From Pseudolysobacter sp. (GTDB taxonomy: Bacteria > Pseudomonadota > Gammaproteobacteria > Xanthomonadales > Rhodanobacteraceae), in assembly GCA_025351985.1 (NCBI GenBank), contig JANXUW010000211.1:1-8881 (forward strand): 8,881 nt of DNA, written 5' to 3'. Both the position numbers and the translations under genes were made by a program. Position 1 is the stretch's first letter, and the number at the start of each line of letters is the position of its first letter. Shown one piece after another: positions 4,310 through 8,881 of this stretch. Below the pieces are notes generated by a model that saw nothing but the letters and a program-made list of their open reading frames with translations, was not told where the DNA came from and made no database searches.

Positions 4310-7204
4310 ATGCAGAACGAAGATGCCGATTCTTCGGCAGTATTTTTCGATGTCGTTGGCAGCAAACGTGGTGCGCGGCAAAAAGAATCTGAACTGATCG
4401 CGAAATCGCAGGATGGCACTGCGCCAGCGCATGATCGAATGCGAATCACTCAATCGAGCGCGGACGCCGCCAAGGGCGAGTCCACAGGCAGTGCTGCAGA
4501 AAAACACCTACCTGCGACAGAAACCTTTGGTTTGGCACTGTCCGGCGGGGGCATTCGTAGTGCCACATTCTCGTTAGGCGTGTTGCAGGCACTGGCAACC
4601 AACCGCTTGTTGACCAAATTCGATTATTTGTCGACTGTATCCGGTGGTGGATATCTCGGTGCGTGGCTGAGCGCGTGGATCTATCGACAGGGCGGTGATG
4701 TCGCGGCGGTTAGTGCGGCGCTTGCCAAAAATCCAGCCACAGGCCATCGCGAGCCCGATCAAGTTCAGTGGTTGCGACGCTATAGCAATTATCTCACCCC
4801 GCGTGTCGGCGCATTGAGTATGGATGCGCTCACCGTGATGATGATCTGGCTGCGTAACGTCATTCTCAATGTCCTTATTCTCGTCGCCGTTGTCGCTGCG
4901 CTTTTGTTGCTGCCCAAGATCGCTCTGGGTGGATTCAGCTGGCTGGCGAAAAATCCGATCTATGTGAAGTGGGGCGCAGCCATTCTGGCTGTCATCTCGT
5001 TGTCGGCTGTCGTACTCAATCTCACCTTGGAATATTTTGTGACTCCACCTGCTGCGCCGTCGCCGCAAGCGAAGCCGGCCACTGGGTACAAGTTCTTGGG
5101 GGTGCTCAAGTCGCGGCGGGTATTGATCTACGCAATCTTGCCGGGATTTTTGGCTTGCGTTATTGCGAGTTGCTGGCTGTTTGTCGGGATCATCGACGTA
5201 TCGCGTGATTTCGTTGTCTCGACATTGCAGGCGGCGTTGTCGATAGCCTTGTGCGTGACTCTGCTTTGGCTGATCGCGCTGTTTATCGACCGCAACAACC
5301 GCAAGGTGCACGACACGCATCAGCCCCGACGAATTTCCAAATTTTCCTTCGAAATCGGTCGCATTTTCCTGTTGGCAATGGCGGGATCCGTCGCAACGTT
5401 TGTTGGTGTGTTGATCTGGTCACGCGCTGCTTGGTCACGCTCGGATCCACTGGCACATCCGTCCTGTGCGCTGGGCGATATGGTTCCGATCATGACATTC
5501 GGGCCGCCGCTTTTGATGCTGTGCTGCGGCGCCGCTGCTTGCTTGTGGATAGGTTTGGTCGGCCGATCCTATGCTGAAACCAGTCGCGAATGGCTGAGCC
5601 GGGCAGGTGGTGCTTTCTTGTTGTGCAGCTTGGTGTGGCTGATCTGGTTTGTCCTCGCATTTTACGTTCCTCTCGGTATCGACGACTTGCTTGAGCATTG
5701 GATTGGCAAGCTCGCATCATTGAGTTGGCTTGGTAGCCTGCTCGGTTCTGTGTTTATGGCATCGCATCAGCAAGGCAGCAAACAGCGTTCATTGGCGAAA
5801 TGGCAAACGTATCTGATTACGCTGCTCACCTCCGTTGTTGCGGTCGGAGTGTTTGTCGCTATCGCCTACGCCCTCGACTGGGGACTGGGCCGTATTGCGG
5901 GCGAAACGGCTGCCGCAGATTACAATTCGAATTGGCGACGTTACGACGCGTGGGCCAGCACCGATAAATGGATCAAGTATCTGTTGCCGATTGCGCTTGG
6001 CGTCACGACTCTCGTTGCGCTGGTGCTTGCATGGCGCGTCGATATCAATCGTTTCTCGCTGCACAACATGTACAAGAATCGCCTGATCCGTTGCTATCTC
6101 GGCGCTTCGAATAAGTTTCGCCAACCGCAGCCGTTTACCGGGTTTGATCCCGCGGATGACATTCCTCTCGCGGCACTCGCCACGGGTGGACAAAAGCCGT
6201 TTCACATTATCAATACTGCACTCAATCTGGTGCAGGGTTCCGAGCTGGGCTGGCAGCAGCGCAAAGCCGCCTCGTTTGTGCTGACACCAGCCTACTGTGG
6301 CTTCGAACTGGCGTCCGCTCAGGGCGACGATCAGTTGAACGGCGATGACGAAAAGCAACCCGGATTTCGAGCCACCGAAGAGTACGCCAGCGAAGACGAA
6401 TGGAATAATCAGAAGAGAAAATTTCGCGGCAAACCCGGCGCGACGCCTAGCGCGCAGAGTTTTGTGCCGGACGATGGGGCCAGCGATATGGGCGGCATGA
6501 TGCTGGGCAGCGCGATCGCCACCTCGGGGGCCGCGGTCAGCCCGAATATGGGTGCTCAGAGCCAGCCCGCACTGGCGGTGCTAATGACTTTTCTAAACAT
6601 TCGGCTGGGACGATGGAGTCCCAATCCGGCAAGGGGAAAATATTGCCAGGCAAGCCCGCGCTTTGGCCTTGGTTATCTGTTCGCCGAGTTGCTCGGTTTC
6701 ACCAACGAAAAGCGTGATTTTGTATACCTGTCGGACGGCGGGCATTTCGAGAATCTGGGCGTGTATGAACTGGTACGACGCGAGTGTCGCCGCATCGTGG
6801 TAGTAGATGCTGGAGCCGATCCACAACGCAGCTTTGAAGATCTCGGCAACATGCTGCGCAAGTGTCGCGTGGATTTTGGCGTCGAGATTGATCTGCCTCT
6901 TGCCGCGTTATACGGAGGCGGCGATGACAATCGCTCTGGCGATGGCAGCAGTCGCGGAAAGATCCATTACGCGAAGGGCGCGATCGGCGAAATCCTGTTG
7001 ATCAAACCGAGCCTTTGCACAGCCAGGAATGAACCCGCCGACATATTCAATTACGCCTCCAGTGATCCGAGTTTTCCGCAGCAAACCACGATAGACCAGT
7101 GGTTTGATGAATCCCAGTTTGAAAGTTATCGCAAGCTCGGTTACGACTTGGCTGAAAGTGCGATCAAGGCGGATGCACTAGCAACTGTCAAATTCTTTAT
7201 CTGA
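4310..7204 (+). CDS. Patatin-like phospholipase with large multi-spanning membrane insert
   Basis: A predicted 964-aa acyl hydrolase with the patatin Ser-Asp dyad. After a polar N-terminus of about 70 residues without a signal peptide come the oxyanion loop LSGGGIRSATF (G79-S84) and the nucleophile elbow LSTVSGGGYLG (S111). The latter has Thr in place of the first Gly of GxSxG, as in this large bacterial subfamily. About nine or ten hydrophobic segments follow, near 183-205, 220-244, 270-296, 302-327, 350-375, 392-418, 434-457, 468-484 (weak), 501-524 and 557-575. The second half of the fold includes SGAAVSPNMG (739-748), the catalytic LSDGGHFENLGVYELVRR (D809), and a C-terminal TTIDQWFDESQFESYRKLGY. 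Both active-site halves would therefore flank a membrane domain on the cytoplasmic side. ATG 4310 with GGGGAA upstream is preferred over an in-frame TTG at 4298. Substrate is unknown; membrane glycerolipids are the obvious guess. Confidence 0.9.
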   Translation: MQNEDADSSAVFFDVVGSKRGARQKESELIAKSQDGTAPAHDRMRITQSSADAAKGESTGSAAEKHLPATETFGLALSGGGIRSATFSLGVLQALATNRLLTKFDYLSTVSGGGYLGAWLSAWIYRQGGDVAAVSAALAKNPATGHREPDQVQWLRRYSNYLTPRVGALSMDALTVMMIWLRNVILNVLILVAVVAALLLLPKIALGGFSWLAKNPIYVKWGAAILAVISLSAVVLNLTLEYFVTPPAAPSPQAKPATGYKFLGVLKSRRVLIYAILPGFLACVIASCWLFVGIIDVSRDFVVSTLQAALSIALCVTLLWLIALFIDRNNRKVHDTHQPRRISKFSFEIGRIFLLAMAGSVATFVGVLIWSRAAWSRSDPLAHPSCALGDMVPIMTFGPPLLMLCCGAAACLWIGLVGRSYAETSREWLSRAGGAFLLCSLVWLIWFVLAFYVPLGIDDLLEHWIGKLASLSWLGSLLGSVFMASHQQGSKQRSLAKWQTYLITLLTSVVAVGVFVAIAYALDWGLGRIAGETAAADYNSNWRRYDAWASTDKWIKYLLPIALGVTTLVALVLAWRVDINRFSLHNMYKNRLIRCYLGASNKFRQPQPFTGFDPADDIPLAALATGGQKPFHIINTALNLVQGSELGWQQRKAASFVLTPAYCGFELASAQGDDQLNGDDEKQPGFRATEEYASEDEWNNQKRKFRGKPGATPSAQSFVPDDGASDMGGMMLGSAIATSGAAVSPNMGAQSQPALAVLMTFLNIRLGRWSPNPARGKYCQASPRFGLGYLFAELLGFTNEKRDFVYLSDGGHFENLGVYELVRRECRRIVVVDAGADPQRSFEDLGNMLRKCRVDFGVEIDLPLAALYGGGDDNRSGDGSSRGKIHYAKGAIGEILLIKPSLCTARNEPADIFNYASSDPSFPQQTTIDQWFDESQFESYRKLGYDLAESAIKADALATVKFFI

Positions 7205-7245
7205 ATTGCTCAGAACACGACCCGTCTGGAATATTTATTCGACCC

Positions 7246-7250
7246 GAGGA
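7246..7250 (+). promoter_or_regulatory. Ribosome-binding site of the lipase gene
   Basis: GAGGA lies seven bases before ATG 7258 and fixes that start. An ATG at 7250 is out of frame with the lipase. Confidence 0.75.
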
Positions 7251-7257
7251 TGATTTT

Positions 7258-8133
7258 ATGCCAAAACTGAATGATCCAGCAGCAGCGCAGGCTGCACTTC
7301 TCGCCATGTATGCCGAGGACATGTTTGACCCAGCACAGAATACGCTCACACCGCGACTGGATCCGCGTGCTGCAGGCGCATGGCAGATCGTCGGATACAT
7401 TACGGCGGAAAACGCGTTGTTTGACACCCAGGCAATTGGTCTCGGTGAACGGGTCTATTTCGGTTTTCTGGCGCGTTCCATCAATGCGCCAAACGCATAT
7501 GTCGCAGTGATCCGTGGCACCGAATCGACCGTGGAATGGTTGGAGAATTTAGAGGGTTTGCTGGTGCCGCACCCGGCGGGCGGTCTGGTCGAGCAGGGGT
7601 TTTATTCGATTTACAAATCGATGCGCTACTCACCGCTACCGCCAGACGGCGCCTTGACGGTAGCGGCCGCTGCAGCCGGGCAGGATGCCGCAGCCGGTAT
7701 CGGTCAGGCCGTTCCTGCGGCAGCCACGGTATCCGTGATCGGACACAGTCTGGGGGCTGTACTGGCCACTTTTTTGATGCTCGATCTCGCCCGCGTTGGG
7801 GCACAAAAATATGCTGTCAACGCGACCTTGATCGCTTCGCCACGCGCAGGTGACAAGGATTTTGTCAGCCAGGTCGACCATGCGGTTCCCAATTACCAAG
7901 TCTACAACTACATCTGGGACATCGTGCCGCATGTGCCCCCCAGTTTGCCTCTGGGTTTGGGTTTTCAATCCTTGCCGAAAGCGTCCTGGATCAAGTCGGC
8001 GGATGCGCAAGCAAAAATCAAGAACGAGCCGCACTGCAACCATCATGCTTTCTGCTACGCCGCCATGCTCGATTACACGAGTGTGCAAGGCGTGATCAAT
8101 GGTTACGTCAAATGCATTCTCAGGAAAAACTGA
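7258..8133 (+). CDS. Class 3 (alpha/beta-hydrolase) lipase family protein
   Basis: A 291-aa predicted serine esterase or lipase. YVAVIRGTES (81-90) is the strand and oxyanion region typical of lipase_3 proteins. WLENLEG and HPAGGLVEQGFYSIY (105-119) match the segment before the nucleophile. VSVIGHSLGAVLA (158-170) is the GxSxG elbow with S164, and IASPRAGDKDF follows. YNYIWDIVPHVPP (216-228) supplies the acid D221, and H263 in NHHAFCY is the likely catalytic His. The triad therefore looks complete. An Ala/Gly-rich stretch (131-157) precedes the elbow and probably forms a flexible loop or lid. No signal peptide or membrane segment is seen, so it is predicted to be cytoplasmic. It starts 53 bp after the patatin gene on the same strand, and co-transcription is likely. 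The substrate is not predictable beyond an acyl ester. Confidence 0.9.
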   Translation: MPKLNDPAAAQAALLAMYAEDMFDPAQNTLTPRLDPRAAGAWQIVGYITAENALFDTQAIGLGERVYFGFLARSINAPNAYVAVIRGTESTVEWLENLEGLLVPHPAGGLVEQGFYSIYKSMRYSPLPPDGALTVAAAAAGQDAAAGIGQAVPAAATVSVIGHSLGAVLATFLMLDLARVGAQKYAVNATLIASPRAGDKDFVSQVDHAVPNYQVYNYIWDIVPHVPPSLPLGLGFQSLPKASWIKSADAQAKIKNEPHCNHHAFCYAAMLDYTSVQGVINGYVKCILRKN

Positions 8134-8253
8134 TACGCTCGATTTGCGCCGGATCGACGCTAACAAGCGACATCTAAATATCAGACAATCGCATCCATAA
8201 ATCAGCAACAGTTTGCCCATGCAGCTCATATTTCGTTTGATCGGAGGTGGCAA
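8134..8253 (+). other. Short spacer between lipase and cytochrome genes
   Basis: The 120 bases contain no gene and no hairpin that I can recognise. A TTGCGC at about 8144 has no properly spaced -10 partner. The cytochrome gene may be read from the upstream promoter or have its own that I cannot define. Confidence 0.4.
8243..8247 (+). promoter_or_regulatory. Ribosome-binding site of the cytochrome gene
   Basis: A strong GGAGG Shine-Dalgarno lies six bases before ATG 8254 and decides the start of the partial cytochrome gene. Confidence 0.8.
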
Positions 8254-8881
8254 ATGAATTGGCGATACGGATTCATTTTAAAAAATGCAATCGTGGCAGC
8301 TTTTGCGCTCGGTATTTCGGCTGTGGCGGTTCCGGTTGCTGCTGTGCTTGCTCCACCGCTAAGAGTCGATCAGGGCAGTTCCTGGACAGCGGCTGCGCAG
8401 AAAGATTTTTACAGTCGCGACCAAGGCTCACGGCTCATGCCGTTGCGTTGGATGGCTGCGCTAAAGCAGACAAATGGTGCGCTGTTCATGGCAGACAGTC
8501 TGGGCCGTTACGGCTATCTGCCCAACCCGGCCAGTCATCCTTCGGGCCTGCCGGTAGGGTTCACGGTCAGCAGTGGTAACGGTGACGAATCGTTAGGCAT
8601 GACCTGTTCTGCTTGCCACACTCGACAAATCGATGTGGCCGGTACGGCTTATCGAATCGATGGTGGCCCGGGCATTGTCGATTTCCAGAGCTTTCTTGTC
8701 GATCTGGATACCGCAGTAAATACCGTGCTGACCAACCAGCAGGCCTTGTCGGATTTCGCGAATGCCGTGCTTGGTCCTTCGGCCCCGCCTGCCGAGCAGG
8801 CAAAATTACGCGCAGCGCTGAAAGATTGGTTTCTACCTTTCGACACCCTGGTGAAAGCTGCACTGCCAAAACAGCCATGGG
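8254..8881 (+). CDS. Exported c-type cytochrome, di-heme peroxidase/RoxA-like, C-terminus cut by window edge
   Basis: The frame is open from ATG 8254 to the right edge (209 codons plus one base). The first 35 residues carry a short basic N-region and a hydrophobic core (AIVAAFALGISAVAVPVAAV), indicating Sec export or an N-terminal membrane anchor. Heme is attached at CSACH (C118, C121, axial H122). The surroundings, LPVGFTVSSGNGDESLGMTC before it and YRIDGGPGIVDFQSFLVDLD after it, resemble large di-heme cytochrome c peroxidase-like proteins that include the rubber oxygenase RoxA group. A second CxxCH is expected beyond the edge but is not seen. The protein would act in the periplasm in electron transfer, peroxide reduction or oxidative cleavage; these cannot be separated here. 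It follows the lipase gene by 120 bp in the same direction. Confidence 0.85.
   Translation, partial: MNWRYGFILKNAIVAAFALGISAVAVPVAAVLAPPLRVDQGSSWTAAAQKDFYSRDQGSRLMPLRWMAALKQTNGALFMADSLGRYGYLPNPASHPSGLPVGFTVSSGNGDESLGMTCSACHTRQIDVAGTAYRIDGGPGIVDFQSFLVDLDTAVNTVLTNQQALSDFANAVLGPSAPPAEQAKLRAALKDWFLPFDTLVKAALPKQPW

Noticed and set aside
4052..4507. Leftward open frame of 151 codons across the patatin upstream region
   Set aside because: The translation is rich in Arg, Ser and Cys with no recognisable motif, its start lies inside the patatin coding region, and no ribosome-binding site is seen.
5789..6358. Leftward open frame of 189 codons inside the patatin gene
   Set aside because: It is fully opposite a gene with clear motifs on both sides of this part, and shows no coding character of its own.
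7636..8253. Leftward open frame of 205 codons opposite the lipase gene
   Set aside because: The lipase strand carries the GHSLG elbow and the Asp/His motifs. The opposite frame resembles nothing.

Overview
The window is GC-rich and densely coding. It looks like a gammaproteobacterial chromosome, most likely of the Xanthomonadales/Rhodanobacter type. The main reason is the left block: gloB read leftwards, and a yafS-type methyltransferase, rnhA and dnaQ all read rightwards. This gene order is well known from Gammaproteobacteria. In E. coli rnhA and dnaQ diverge, whereas here, as in Pseudomonas, they point the same way. The genus is an inference and no base composition was computed.

Left block (1-3426), housekeeping. 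gloB (glyoxalase II) is cut by the left edge. A 261-bp divergent intergenic region follows, then the YafS-like protein, whose stop codon overlaps the rnhA start (ATGA). dnaQ follows 40 bp later. A PP2C-type Ser/Thr phosphatase on the minus strand converges on dnaQ with only 22 bp between the stop codons.

Middle (3427-4309). Two long non-coding stretches flank a 69-codon acidic ORF of unknown function. Directly upstream of this small gene is a near-consensus sigma-54 (-24/-12) promoter, TGGCCC-N5-TTGCT with GG-N10-GC spacing, which would give a leader of about 27 nt. Downstream lie a palindrome over the stop codon, a strong GC-rich hairpin with no good T-tract, and a short dyad before the next gene.

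Right block (4310-8881), accessory. Three co-directional genes follow. The first encodes a 964-aa patatin-like phospholipase with about nine or ten membrane segments inserted between its catalytic Ser and Asp. The second encodes a cytoplasmic-looking class 3 (GHSLG) lipase. The third encodes an exported c-type cytochrome (CSACH) resembling the di-heme peroxidase/RoxA-like group, cut by the right edge. The arrangement suggests a membrane-associated acyl-ester hydrolysis module joined to a periplasmic heme enzyme. Its biological role is not evident from sequence and is the most interesting open question here, together with the sigma-54-driven small gene.

No tRNA, rRNA, CRISPR array, insertion sequence or integrase was seen.
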